DNA of 64,000 nucleotides from CAMAVH01 sp964628235 (GTDB lineage Bacteria; Pseudomonadota; Alphaproteobacteria; SMXQ01): the NCBI GenBank assembly GCA_964628235.1, contig CAZVLU010000001.1:87717-151716 (forward strand), in the 5' to 3' direction. The notes beneath the pieces are model-generated. The model worked only from the letters and a program-made list of their open reading frames with translations, ran no database searches and was not told where the DNA came from. The translations under genes were made by a program, and so were the position numbers. Numbering within the stretch: the stretch's first letter is position 1; the number at the start of each line of letters is the position of its first letter. This document shows, piece by piece, positions 18,058-26,778 of the stretch.

Positions 18058-19751
18058 GCACAGTCAAGACCATCCGCTGCGCCATCTATACTCGCAAGTC
18101 CAGCGACGAAGGGCTCGACCAGGAATTCAACACGCTCGAAGCCCAGCGCGAAGCGTGTGAGGCATACATCAAAAGCCAAGCGCATGAAGGCTGGCGAGCC
18201 CTGCCCGAGCGCTTCGATGATGGTGGGCATTCCGGTGGCACGCTTGAGCGGCCCGCCATGAAACGACTGCTCGATCGCGTCCGCGAGCGGCGGATCGATA
18301 TCATTTTGATCTATAAAATCGACCGCCTTACACGCTCACTGACAGACTTTGCCAAGCTCGCCGAGCAGTTCGACCAATACGGTGTGTCCTTCGTATCGGT
18401 CACCCAACAGTTCAACACCACGACCTCCATGGGACGGCTGATGTTGAATGTGCTGCTCTCCTTCGCGCAGTTCGAGCGCGAGATCGCCGGCGAACGCATC
18501 CGCGATAAAATCGCCGCTTCCAAGAAGAAGGGCATGTGGATGGGCGGCTCTGTGCCGCTCGGCTACGACTGGAAAGATAAGAAGCTTGTGATCAACGAGG
18601 CCGAAGCGAAGACCGTGCATATGCTCTTCGAGCTTTACCTCAAATTCGGCAACGTTCGTCTGGTGGTCACAGAAGCTGCGCGGAGAGGGCTACGGACGAA
18701 GATGCGCCCCACGGCCAAAGGACAGCGAGTTGGCGGACATGAATTTCGCAGAGGGCATATCTACGCAATTCTTCGCAATCCACTCTACGTTGGTCGGGTG
18801 CCGCATAAGGATAAAAGTTATGCAGCCGACCACAAGCCGATTGTGAACGAGAAAATCTGGCAGGCGACCCAGAGCCGGCTTGATCAAAATCTTCAAGGGG
18901 CCGCACGAGCGTTCAAGAGAATCAAAGACGAAGCAAGCCTTCTCGTGGGTCTTCTTTACGACGAACAAGGCAATCGCTTCACGCCTTCTCACACCATGAA
19001 GGGAAACCGGCGATATAGGTACTATGTCGAGAACGCTCTGGTGACGGGAGAGACTGAAGGCAAAGGGCGCCTACGCCGGATCCCCGCCAGCGAGATTGAA
19101 AGGGCCGTGAAGCAGGCCTTGGCCGATTTTCTTAAGTCGCCACCAGAATTGCTAAAAGCGCTCGGCGCCCAATCCAAGATTGATGATTTATCCGAAGCAC
19201 ACCGCAAAGCAGTTATCACCGGCGAACAACTCCTCGGCACAATGACGGAGGCATCACTTGCAATATGCACTCGATTGCTGACGCGGGTAACGGTCGGCAC
19301 CAGAAATCTCAAGATCCAACTTGCCAAGGATGAACTTCACAAGCTTTGCGGTCTCAGCAACCGCACATCGAAGAACAAAGGGTTGCATCAGATCCAAGTG
19401 CCAACGCGGTTTGGCAACCGCGGCGGGCAACGTAAACTAATAATGATACAGAAGGGTCTAGAGGGCCGTGCCGACCCAGCTCTAATAAAGGCGCTCGCGC
19501 AAGCTCACCACTGGTGGGAATTGTTAACGAGCGGTTCAATCACGTCGCTGAACCAAATCGCGCGTCGCGAAAATAAGGCCGGCTCGTATATCGGCCGCGT
19601 AATCCGATTGGCCTTCATGGCCCCAGATCTTCAGCAAGCCATTTTGAATGGCCAACACCCGCCCGAACTCACAGCAAAGCGAGTCATCCTGCGAGAGAAC
19701 CTAGATCTCCGGTGGTCGGCGCAAGCCCTGCGTTTCATGCCGCATTGCTGA
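18054..19751 (+). CDS. Large serine recombinase (resolvase/invertase family integrase)
   Basis: A 565-residue site-specific recombinase. The catalytic resolvase domain covers about residues 5-155, with the nucleophile Ser16 in YTRKSS and the conserved IYKIDRLTRS and LLSFAQFERE motifs. It is followed by a recombinase domain (VPLGYDWKDKKL, then AILRNPLYVGRVPHKDKSYA) and a beta/zinc-ribbon-like region without obvious zinc cysteines (GNRRYRYYVENAL). The C-terminal 200 residues are probably DNA-binding. It appears intact, so the element may still move. It shares a transcript with DUF3489 and DUF2924 and is convergent with the cargo operon. Confidence 0.92.
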   Translation: MSTVKTIRCAIYTRKSSDEGLDQEFNTLEAQREACEAYIKSQAHEGWRALPERFDDGGHSGGTLERPAMKRLLDRVRERRIDIILIYKIDRLTRSLTDFAKLAEQFDQYGVSFVSVTQQFNTTTSMGRLMLNVLLSFAQFEREIAGERIRDKIAASKKKGMWMGGSVPLGYDWKDKKLVINEAEAKTVHMLFELYLKFGNVRLVVTEAARRGLRTKMRPTAKGQRVGGHEFRRGHIYAILRNPLYVGRVPHKDKSYAADHKPIVNEKIWQATQSRLDQNLQGAARAFKRIKDEASLLVGLLYDEQGNRFTPSHTMKGNRRYRYYVENALVTGETEGKGRLRRIPASEIERAVKQALADFLKSPPELLKALGAQSKIDDLSEAHRKAVITGEQLLGTMTEASLAICTRLLTRVTVGTRNLKIQLAKDELHKLCGLSNRTSKNKGLHQIQVPTRFGNRGGQRKLIMIQKGLEGRADPALIKALAQAHHWWELLTSGSITSLNQIARRENKAGSYIGRVIRLAFMAPDLQQAILNGQHPPELTAKRVILRENLDLRWSAQALRFMPHC

Positions 19752-19854
19752 CCGCAGCGTTATTGCGGCCGTCCTCCTACCGTCCGACGAAACTCAGGGT
19801 GCATCTAGATGACCCACCGGCGAGCAAGATTTATTGATCTGCACACTTCCTTCT

Positions 19855-20394
19855 CTAACTAAGCAGTTCGCGCAGGCGATCAATTTCTCCATTTGCAATA
19901 TAGACGAATGGGCATTCGATTTCTTGAGCGATGCGGCGCGCCACTGCCTTCGCCACCCTTTGGTGATCTCGCAAAGTCGCAACATCGCGATACGGACGTT
20001 CACGCGTCGTATCCGCCCGTCGCCTCTCCGCGATCACATCAGGTTTCTCCGCCAGAAAGCAGATAACATCGAGTGCAAGAGCGCCGAAGACTAAAGATGG
20101 AATCTCGATGAGGCCGTCACGTCCATCAATGACGCTATGCCCATCTAATATGATCGGTAAATTTGTTGTCGCCACTGCTCGCCTGAAAGCTGCGATCATA
20201 AGAGCCTGATTATCAACTACGGCTCCTTTGCGTAATTCTTCCGAACTTTCCGAATTCTGCATCCTATATGCTTGCTCGGCCTTAATTAGACTACTGGCCT
20301 GAAGGTGCAGCAACGGCAGGGACTGATGCACTTTGCCAATGAGCGTTGATTTACCCACGCCAGAAAGACCAAGGACGGCTATTCGTCTGCTCAT
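19855..20394 (-). CDS. P-loop ATPase, nucleotide-kinase-like
   Basis: A 179-residue protein. Walker A is GLSGVGKST at residues 9-17. A second motif, IILDGHSVI, resembles the DGH segment of adenylate/NMP-kinase-like proteins, and a basic helix (AERRRADTTRERPYRD) could be the lid. It would bind ATP and phosphorylate, or sense, a nucleotide or small molecule. Exact chemistry unknown. Its start overlaps the stop of the PIN-GNAT gene by 4 bp, making it the third gene of the XRE-ASCH / PIN-GNAT / kinase operon. Confidence 0.75.
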   Translation of the reverse strand: MSRRIAVLGLSGVGKSTLIGKVHQSLPLLHLQASSLIKAEQAYRMQNSESSEELRKGAVVDNQALMIAAFRRAVATTNLPIILDGHSVIDGRDGLIEIPSLVFGALALDVICFLAEKPDVIAERRRADTTRERPYRDVATLRDHQRVAKAVARRIAQEIECPFVYIANGEIDRLRELLS

Positions 20395-21917
20395 ACTGCG
20401 AATCCAAAAGCACCTTGTCTCAAGACCGACATTTGCTGAGATGGCAGAAGGCTCTTGATAGACTGGGGCGGGCGAGCCGCAAAGACTTGGCTGGTTACGA
20501 GCGCTGCAAGGGGCATTGGAGGCTCTACATGTGCAGCGAGAAGGAAGTTTATCACTTTAACCGGGTTGTCCGGGCTCGCGGCCAAGTGTCTGAGCTGAAG
20601 TTCACTGTAGACAGATCGGCCGCCCGCAAGCTGGAGCAGTTCTTCAGCAGAATGTGCAAGCTTCATCTCCTCGAACACGCCTACCGTAGTAATCGCCTGC
20701 GATGGCTGTGCCTCGGACTTCCCTTTGTAGAAAAAAAGGAGTGCGCCGGGCTGAGAGATGTTCGCTGGCGCGCGGCAAAGATAGACCTTGCGAATCGTAT
20801 TGCCCGGCCTAAGAAGCCCAGTTTCTCCAAACAGGCTAAATTGTTTGCGGTTCACCAATTCCGGGAAAAGGACTTCATGAAACTCTTCTTGAATAGGGAT
20901 TGCATAAGCGGCGACGCCATCACCAGTCGCAAATCGCGGGTAATTTTTACGCGCAAGGTCAAACAGTGAAGTGTCCGGAAGAGGTAATAGTCGCTCTCGA
21001 CTGATGGGCTTTTCGTAGACTCGCTCACCGTTTGTTTTATCGTATGTGTGGCGGAAGCCATAATATTCGAGGAGCGCAATCAGCGTCTGCTGCTCCAAGA
21101 ACGTCGTCAGGTATACGACGTCGTAGTTGTTGGACTGAGCGTACCATAGAGCCTGCTTGAGGAGGAGCTCGCCAAGCTTCACGCCTCGACTCTCGGCGCG
21201 AACCTTGAAAGTACAAATTTTCAGAATTTTCTGGCCTGTGAGCGTGGCGTCAGTGTCGCCATGCTTTTCATCCTTGCGTACAATGAGGCCAGCGACCAGA
21301 TCTTCGTCCAGTACGACCCAGCATTTTCGCATGGGCTTAATGCAACTCTCACGCCACCAGTTGTCAAAGTTCGGGTAGCCGTTCCTCAGACTCACAAAGA
21401 TGGGATCATCTTGAGAGATGGTATTGGCTTCCAACTCCACCACAGCTGGGAAGACAACGGCGACTGCTTCGTAAGTGGTCCGAAGAAAGGAGACAGCATC
21501 CGCAACATAGAGGACGCGATCACCCAAAGTGGCCGATGTGCGTTCCGCACGCTCATGAAGACCTTGATCCTCGGTTACGAGAAAATCGGCAACGCCGATT
21601 TCAAGGGCATGAAGCAGCGTAGCGTCTACTAGATCGTTAGGTCTACGAATACGCCCATACTTAGCTTCAAGCGCGGCCTGATCTATCCCCGCCATTTTCT
21701 TCACGACGGGGAATTTATTAATCTTGCTCAGCGAGATACGGCGGCGCGCCTCATTCTTATCCCGCTTAATGTCGTCGATCGCCGCTTCATGCGCGAAGAT
21801 TTCAACACCGTGTCTCCCAGCAAGTTGCTGCAGAGACGCGAAGTGCGGCGCCACCTCGGCATCATCTTCCAGTCCGATGAATACATTAGTATCAATCAGT
21901 AGTCTTGGCGCGCTCAT
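20391..21917 (-). CDS. PIN nuclease / GNAT acetyltransferase fusion with a C-terminal PUA-like domain
   Basis: A 508-residue multidomain protein. Residues 1-150 form a PIN-like nuclease with the expected acidic set: Asp9 in LLIDTNVFIG, Glu44, Asp98 in LVDATLLHAL and Asp117 in FLVTEDQGL. Residues about 165-305 form a GNAT acetyltransferase with the acetyl-CoA loop in RAESRGVKLGELLLKQ and a terminal EYYGFRHT. Residues about 340-505 hold a beta-rich module (PGALLFFYKGKSEAQ) that looks PUA/EVE/ASCH-like. That last assignment is tentative. The start overlaps the XRE-ASCH stop by 26 bp. The combination of RNA-cutting and acetylating domains suggests a toxin or defence effector. Confidence 0.78.
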   Translation of the reverse strand: MSAPRLLIDTNVFIGLEDDAEVAPHFASLQQLAGRHGVEIFAHEAAIDDIKRDKNEARRRISLSKINKFPVVKKMAGIDQAALEAKYGRIRRPNDLVDATLLHALEIGVADFLVTEDQGLHERAERTSATLGDRVLYVADAVSFLRTTYEAVAVVFPAVVELEANTISQDDPIFVSLRNGYPNFDNWWRESCIKPMRKCWVVLDEDLVAGLIVRKDEKHGDTDATLTGQKILKICTFKVRAESRGVKLGELLLKQALWYAQSNNYDVVYLTTFLEQQTLIALLEYYGFRHTYDKTNGERVYEKPISRERLLPLPDTSLFDLARKNYPRFATGDGVAAYAIPIQEEFHEVLFPELVNRKQFSLFGETGLLRPGNTIRKVYLCRAPANISQPGALLFFYKGKSEAQPSQAITTVGVFEEMKLAHSAEELLQLAGGRSVYSELQLRHLAASPDNPVKVINFLLAAHVEPPMPLAALVTSQVFAARPPQSIKSLLPSQQMSVLRQGAFGFAV

Positions 21918-22683
21918 ACTGAAGGGCTTCTCGCATCTTAGGCGTCGCGTAGAGGTAAGACTGAGGTGGTTCGAAATTAAATCGATCCCTGAGTTCGTTC
22001 AGACTTAAGGGACGACTTAGCGAACGGCCGTGCTTCAACTCAATAGCAAAAGCCCGGTCGGCACCGTCAAAATAGGCGTCGAAATCCTTCCGAGAAATGC
22101 ACGCACGATTGCCGAAGGCCTTCCATATCTCCCGCGGTCTCCGCTGATGAACTTCGCCAATCTCGGCAATGCCTGAAAGCGCTCGCGTTGGGCTAGTCTC
22201 ATAAATCAGGGCAATCGTGCCGGTAGGCACCGACAAAGGAAAGCGGCGACGCAATTCGACAGTCTTCTCTCCGCTCACGATTTTCCGGCAATACTCTGGT
22301 TTGATACTGAAGACGACATCCCGAAGCGGTGGAAGTAGATCGTCGCCAATGATCGGCAGCAGAAGCTGGTTCTCATCCACCTGATCAAATTGATAATCCG
22401 CCTCTCGAAGATTACTGATCAGCGTGGCCGCATTATCGAATTGAGCCTGAATACGTAAAGTCGCGCCCATTGCTCCCAAGTAGTCACGCAGCGTCGACAC
22501 ATGAATATCCTTCCGGCTCTCAAGCCGGGTCACCGCTGATTGGACGATCTGAAGGCGCTCAGCGACTTGGGCTTGTGTAAGCCCTGCAAGTTTTCGGATT
22601 TCACGAAGGCGATGACCGATGTGGCCACCCGCGACATCGGCGTCACACGGAAGTGGTTCGAATACCTTGCCAATGACCTTCAT
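21892..22683 (-). CDS. XRE helix-turn-helix / ASCH domain fusion protein
   Basis: A 263-residue protein. Residues about 20-80 form an HTH_3 domain (LREIRKLAGLTQAQVAERLQ, then VQSAVTRLESRKDIHVSTL). Residues about 118-235 form an ASCH domain (FSIKPEYCRKIVSGEKTVEL, then IAEIGEVHQRRPREIWKAFG). ASCH domains belong to the PUA-like fold and bind RNA or modified nucleotides. E. coli YqfB is an ASCH amidohydrolase that removes the acetyl group of N4-acetylcytidine. The ATG has a GAGGAAATA ribosome binding site. As first gene it is the likely autoregulator and possible antitoxin of the three-gene operon. Confidence 0.83.
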   Translation of the reverse strand: MKVIGKVFEPLPCDADVAGGHIGHRLREIRKLAGLTQAQVAERLQIVQSAVTRLESRKDIHVSTLRDYLGAMGATLRIQAQFDNAATLISNLREADYQFDQVDENQLLLPIIGDDLLPPLRDVVFSIKPEYCRKIVSGEKTVELRRRFPLSVPTGTIALIYETSPTRALSGIAEIGEVHQRRPREIWKAFGNRACISRKDFDAYFDGADRAFAIELKHGRSLSRPLSLNELRDRFNFEPPQSYLYATPKMREALQYERAKTTD

Positions 22684-22716
22684 TATTTCCTCGCACGCGT
22701 ATTGGACTCTTGAATC

Positions 22717-22746
22717 ATAATATTACATCAAAGGCATATTTCTCAA
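22717..22746 (-). promoter_or_regulatory. Possible sigma-70 promoter of the XRE-ASCH operon
   Basis: On the minus strand TTGAGA and TATTAT are separated by 18 bases, about 35 bases upstream of the XRE-ASCH start. The core overlaps the palindrome TAATATTA, a possible site for autorepression. Consensus match only. Confidence 0.35.
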
Positions 22747-22843
22747 GATTTTGTCGACGAAGTCTCGCTCCCTAATTAGCAAACGAATTAGCACAGCTTC
22801 ACAGGCGACATATTTTGAGTCTGTCACAGCATATTAAAAGTTC

Positions 22844-23109
22844 GAGGCACCACTCCCTAAAAGGCGAACGGAGACGCTCGGGCAAAATTCACCTTTCATC
22901 GCCAGCAGAGACAGTCTCAGGGTCAAAGGTCATATGAAAAAAGCCCGCCAATGGCGGGCTTTCTCACAGTTTTACTGCGAAATCTCAGAGAGACGCGCAA
23001 ACTGAGGACTGGTTGGCTGAGCAGACAGGATTCGAACTCGAGAATGTTCCTGATGCACTGCCCCACATGCCTTTGTATTCTCGTACTCTTTTTTGCGAGG
23101 CGCCACCCC
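22844..23109 (-). repeat. tRNA-Gln-derived repeat, copy R1
   Basis: First of five complete copies of a repeat of about 265 bp, bounded on both sides by GAGGCGCCACCCC-type ends (the left end here is diverged, GAGGCACCACTCC). It contains an intrinsic terminator hairpin (AAGCCCGCC/GGCGGGCTT) and a tRNA 3'-end remnant with the T-loop TTCGAAT and an encoded CCA. It separates the XRE-ASCH cargo operon of the mobile module from the first catabolic cassette. Short reading frames inside it are artefacts. Confidence 0.85.
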
Positions 23110-23116
23110 GGAGACG

Positions 23117-23950
23117 TTATCGCGCCGCCGGCGTGAATTGCCCACGCGCAATCTTAAGCGTTTTGACGGTCTCCTTCACGACGCCGCATAGCGGGATGCT
23201 AAGGCGCACTTGGTCGGCGGCGGCCAATACGATCGACATATCCTTTTCAGCCCAGGGCATCGGGATATCGTTAAGCCAGGTCTCTAACGCCCAATTGCGC
23301 GCGCTAGACTGCAGTAAGGCTTGCCGCAAAGGCTCCTGCTCAATGCCCAGCGCTTCGGCGAGCAACAGACCTTCATGATTGGCCGACATACTTGCCCACA
23401 TGATGAGGTTATTGACCATCTTGCCGACCTGCCCCGCGCCGAGACCGCCGAGATAATGAATGGCCGTGCAGAAGCTGGAGAATACAGCGCGGCCACGCTC
23501 GAAGACCTCTGTGTCGCCACCACCCATTAGCAGCAACTCCCCGGCTTCCGCCGCCGGTTCGCCACGGCAAAGCGGAATATCGAGAAACGTAATATCCCGA
23601 TCAGCGACGCGCTCCGCCAAGCCCTTCATATATCCTGGCGCCACTGTGGAGCCGATGGCGATAGTCGTGCCCGGCCGCGCACCCTCAAGGATGCCAGCCG
23701 GGCCGAAGATCGCATGATCGACCTCACTTTCAAACCCGACGAGGATGATGACGAGTTCACTGACTGCAGCGAGAGCTTTCGGAGAATTGGTGCAATGCCC
23801 GCCGAAAGCCGTCACACATCCGCAGATGTCGGTGTTGACGTCATAGCCGGAAACCTCGTATCCCCGCGCCGCCAAATGCCGAGCGATCGGCAAGCCCATC
23901 TTGCCTAAACCAATCACGCCGACTGACCGGATGTCGCCAGAAGAAGTCAA
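23117..23950 (-). CDS. NAD(P)-dependent 3-hydroxyisobutyrate dehydrogenase-like oxidoreductase
   Basis: A 277-residue beta-hydroxyacid dehydrogenase. The N-terminal Rossmann motif is IGLGKMGLPIARHLAARGYE. The substrate-site motif DIPLCRGEPAAEAGEL and the catalytic Lys in GAGQVGKMVNNLIMW are present. It oxidises a beta-hydroxy acid or reduces a semialdehyde. The TTG start overlaps the stop of the upstream TTT binding protein, indicating translational coupling. It is the last gene of the first cassette and probably catalyses a late step after the cupin dioxygenase and DHDPS-family aldolase. Confidence 0.87.
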   Translation of the reverse strand: MTSSGDIRSVGVIGLGKMGLPIARHLAARGYEVSGYDVNTDICGCVTAFGGHCTNSPKALAAVSELVIILVGFESEVDHAIFGPAGILEGARPGTTIAIGSTVAPGYMKGLAERVADRDITFLDIPLCRGEPAAEAGELLLMGGGDTEVFERGRAVFSSFCTAIHYLGGLGAGQVGKMVNNLIMWASMSANHEGLLLAEALGIEQEPLRQALLQSSARNWALETWLNDIPMPWAEKDMSIVLAAADQVRLSIPLCGVVKETVKTLKIARGQFTPAAR

Positions 23951-24969
23951 TTCGCCTTAACCCGCGTCAGTGTTTTGGCTTCTTCGCGCAGTTGCTCGCT
24001 GAGGCCAGTCGCTTCGTTGACCAAGGCCGCGATTTCCTCGCCGCTAGCTACATTAATCTCCAACTTTGCCTTCTCGGCATCCGCCAGAAACGCTGCATCT
24101 TTCATGGTGGCATTGAAAGCTGTGCGCAGCGCTTGTACTCGATCCTGCGGGACATCAGGCGGTGCCAAGATCGCGCGGCCGAGGATCGTATAAGAAGAAA
24201 AGAAACGCAGCAGTTGGCGCTCCTCATCGTCGCGGGCGAGATCGATTAGACGCGGGACACCTGGAAGATCGGGTGCCGCATCCAATGAAGCTTGATAAAC
24301 AACGTTCAGTTTGCGCTCGCGTATCCAATCGCGGTCAATGCGCCACAGCATGCTGGCCGAACCTTCGACTTCTCCGCGTTCAAGAGCCAAGCGCACTTGC
24401 GAGCTGCCTTCGTAGCCCGACACAAGCTTGAACTTGGTACCATAAAGGCCGTTGAGCACCGTCAAATTGAGCGTGGTCGCCGACCCTGCTCCAGGAACCC
24501 CAACAAGAATTTCTTTACTAAGGGCTTCCTTCACAGTTGCGCTCGAGCCGTCCCGGCTGACAAGTACCGGATCCGAATCAGCTAGGCGGCCTATCCAGTT
24601 GAACTTTTGCGCGCTGAACCTTACCGCGGGATCGTCAAGCACCTGACTGATGACGGCCGATTCCCCGATCATACCGACAACACTGCCGTCCTTTGGCAAT
24701 GAGTTGAAAAGCTCATTGGCCAACTTGAAGCTACCGGCACCAGGCGCGTTTCTAGGAATCACATTGGGCTGTCCCGGAAGGTATTTCCCGATGTAACGCG
24801 CCAGCAATCGCGAATAGAGGTCATAGCCGCCACCGGGGCCGTAGCCGATATAGATCGATAATCCTCGTGCGTTATAGAAATCGGCGATGGACTGCGCGGA
24901 AGCAGCCGAAGCTGTTACGCAGAGCGCAGCCATCACCAATAGGCGAGCAAAGACAGTTTTTCCTGTCAT
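23947..24969 (-). CDS. Orphan TTT (Bug/TctC-type) substrate-binding protein
   Basis: A 340-residue periplasmic binding protein. The signal peptide ends at SAASAQS, and the Bug core reads GYGPGGGYDLYSRLLARYIG followed by PGQPNVIPRNAPGAGS and PKDG. No TctA/B partner lies nearby. It is co-transcribed with the dehydrogenase, diiron-oxidase-like, cupin and DHDPS-family genes, so it probably delivers the substrate of that pathway. Its sequence is close to the three other GYDLY-type orphans in this window and more distant from the canonical TctC of the TctCBA operon. Confidence 0.88.
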   Translation of the reverse strand: MTGKTVFARLLVMAALCVTASAASAQSIADFYNARGLSIYIGYGPGGGYDLYSRLLARYIGKYLPGQPNVIPRNAPGAGSFKLANELFNSLPKDGSVVGMIGESAVISQVLDDPAVRFSAQKFNWIGRLADSDPVLVSRDGSSATVKEALSKEILVGVPGAGSATTLNLTVLNGLYGTKFKLVSGYEGSSQVRLALERGEVEGSASMLWRIDRDWIRERKLNVVYQASLDAAPDLPGVPRLIDLARDDEERQLLRFFSSYTILGRAILAPPDVPQDRVQALRTAFNATMKDAAFLADAEKAKLEINVASGEEIAALVNEATGLSEQLREEAKTLTRVKAN

Positions 24970-25021
24970 GGTCTCTCTCCCTGTTATGTCGTCATTTTAT
25001 TTAGTTTTTTAGGCATGCGAG

Positions 25022-25753
25022 TTAGATCAAGCGCATCTCGTGCGCCAAGGCCGCACGGAACGCACGGTCAAGCACGGCGCAAACCTGCGCGCCTTCCAAG
25101 GCGATTTGGTAGGTATAATCGTCTGTGACGCTGTCAGCGATTGCGTCCCAGATCGAATCGGAGTGGTCCATGTCCGCCTCTACATGGACGTTCGACGAGA
25201 TCAACAAGCTGGAGTCTATCTTCAGCTCTTTGACCATCTTGTCCCGAAAGCGGGCCGAAAATCCGCCACCTTTCATCAAACGGCCGTTATTACGGCGCTC
25301 AAGGAAATGCGCAAATGTCATGGCGCCGAGCCACGGCAAGGAAGATGACGCCTGATTGAAAGCCATGAGCGTGGCGGTGATCAATGGGGACGGCTCGGCA
25401 ATCGCCAAAGCTTCCGCGCTGACGCCAAGCGCCATGGCTTCCTTCGACATCAGCGCCCTATGATCAGTGCCCCCGCGCGGATCATGAAACAGTTCGTCTT
25501 GCTCATGCTGCCAAATGAGCCGCTTGATGTCCCACGGCGCCTTAGCTTGAACAAAGGCCCAGCCTTCACGGCGGTTCACGTTATAGAAGACCATTTGCGT
25601 CGTCGCATATCGAGCGCGCTCGACCGTCAGGGGAGTCGAAAAGAACAATTCGAATTCCCGAGTAGAGAATTGGCTGTTAGCGAGAACGTTTAACTCCGCA
25701 TCGAGCTTCTCGACTAAGCTGCTTTGCGTAACTTTCGATGGCAAGGCATTCAT
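25022..25753 (-). CDS. Haem-oxygenase-like diiron oxidase/oxygenase family protein (TenA/PqqC-like fold)
   Basis: A 243-residue all-helical protein matching iron-containing redox enzymes of the haem-oxygenase-like fold. Candidate metal ligands are Glu/His in the helix WQHEQDELFHD and in the later helix NVHVEADMDHSD, spaced as in HDO enzymes such as UndA or SznF relatives. It would use O2 to oxidise, hydroxylate or fragment an organic acid or amine. The substrate is unknown. It lies 15 bp downstream of the cupin dioxygenase gene in the same operon, so two O2-dependent enzymes act in one pathway. Confidence 0.75.
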   Translation of the reverse strand: MNALPSKVTQSSLVEKLDAELNVLANSQFSTREFELFFSTPLTVERARYATTQMVFYNVNRREGWAFVQAKAPWDIKRLIWQHEQDELFHDPRGGTDHRALMSKEAMALGVSAEALAIAEPSPLITATLMAFNQASSSLPWLGAMTFAHFLERRNNGRLMKGGGFSARFRDKMVKELKIDSSLLISSNVHVEADMDHSDSIWDAIADSVTDDYTYQIALEGAQVCAVLDRAFRAALAHEMRLI

Positions 25754-25767
25754 CTTGTATCTCCTGT

Positions 25768-26778
25768 TTAATGATTCAATTTTTTTAGCGCGTATTCACG
25801 GCGCATGAGTCCGAAGGCGTTTAGTATTGGCTCGTCACTGGCGCTGAACAGCACCGCATCGTCCGATACTTCTGCATGTCGATGCCACGTCCAGCTCGGC
25901 ATTACGAGAATGTCGCCGGCTTCCCAACGAAAAGTCCGATCGCCGACCTGCGTCACGCCACGGCCGGCGACAGCGTGATAAATGACATTCGACGTTTGCC
26001 GCACGGCGGCCAGCGAATTGTTGCCGCCAAGCTTGTGCAGTCGACAACCCATAGTGGGCAATGTGTCGGGATGGCCAACACGCGATTCGTATTTGATCGT
26101 GACGCCTAAGGCGGAATCTGCCTTATCAAGACCGGCAGCGGCCAGGGTCGTCTGCATATCGGCGGCACGATAGATACACGGCGATGACACGCTTTGCGTG
26201 TTCACCGCTTGCACCCGGTTGGCGAAGCCCTCGAAAAAAAGACCGCCAAGATAATTGACGAACGGGAAATCGTGCACGTCGATCCAAATCGTCGGCTCGC
26301 CATCGTCATGGCCATGGTCGTGCCACGACAAGGACGGGGTGAGGACAAGATCACCCGGCGCCATGTCGATTTTTGCGCCCTCAACGGTCGTATAACCGCC
26401 TTTGCCTTCGAGAACGAAGCGGAATGCTCCCATTGAATGACGATGAGCGTCGGCGATCTCCCCCGGCTTAACGAGCTGCACGGAAGCATGAATTGTCGGC
26501 GTCGCCCATTTAGCGCCCAATCCAGGTGTGCACAGACGCACCGTGCGGCGTGTCGCCCCACCTTCGATGCCCCGCATCTCGCCGGCGCGCCACAACAACC
26601 GCCGAATATCCGACCAGCGCCAGAGATAAGGCTCACCCCAAGCCGTCGGTTCTGGTTTGATCACATTTGCGAGCTTCCAATGGCCTTCGAGATTATAGCC
26701 AAGAAGCTCATCGTCGAGACGAGCCAGCGCCTCGGCCTCCGGAGAGACGGTGACGTCGTGCTTTGTCTGAATGGGCAC
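25768..26778 (-). CDS. Bicupin dioxygenase, gentisate 1,2-dioxygenase-like
   Basis: About 336 residues with two cupin domains. The first carries the gentisate-dioxygenase motif HRHSMGAFRFVLEGKGGYT, with PGDLVLTPSLSWHDHGHD supplying metal-binding histidines. The second cupin has AVAGRGVTQVGDRTFRW and MPSWTWHRHAE. It cleaves a hydroxylated aromatic ring between adjacent carbons, with gentisate or a salicylate-type acid as likely substrate. The GTG start overlaps the TAG stop of the DHDPS-family gene, so the two are coupled. The open frame extends 53 codons further upstream without homology. Confidence 0.87.
   Translation of the reverse strand: MPIQTKHDVTVSPEAEALARLDDELLGYNLEGHWKLANVIKPEPTAWGEPYLWRWSDIRRLLWRAGEMRGIEGGATRRTVRLCTPGLGAKWATPTIHASVQLVKPGEIADAHRHSMGAFRFVLEGKGGYTTVEGAKIDMAPGDLVLTPSLSWHDHGHDDGEPTIWIDVHDFPFVNYLGGLFFEGFANRVQAVNTQSVSSPCIYRAADMQTTLAAAGLDKADSALGVTIKYESRVGHPDTLPTMGCRLHKLGGNNSLAAVRQTSNVIYHAVAGRGVTQVGDRTFRWEAGDILVMPSWTWHRHAEVSDDAVLFSASDEPILNAFGLMRREYALKKLNH

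Noticed and set aside
12897..19751. A complete prophage
   Set aside because: No portal, protease, capsid, tail, holin or lysis genes can be found, so only a phage-like module is called.
23013..23378. Short proteins with a GQTGFELENVPDALPHMPLN-like sequence, recurring near 23.0, 28.9, 33.9 and 40.7 kb
   Set aside because: They recur only because the non-coding repeat recurs. They are translations of the tRNA 3' remnant.
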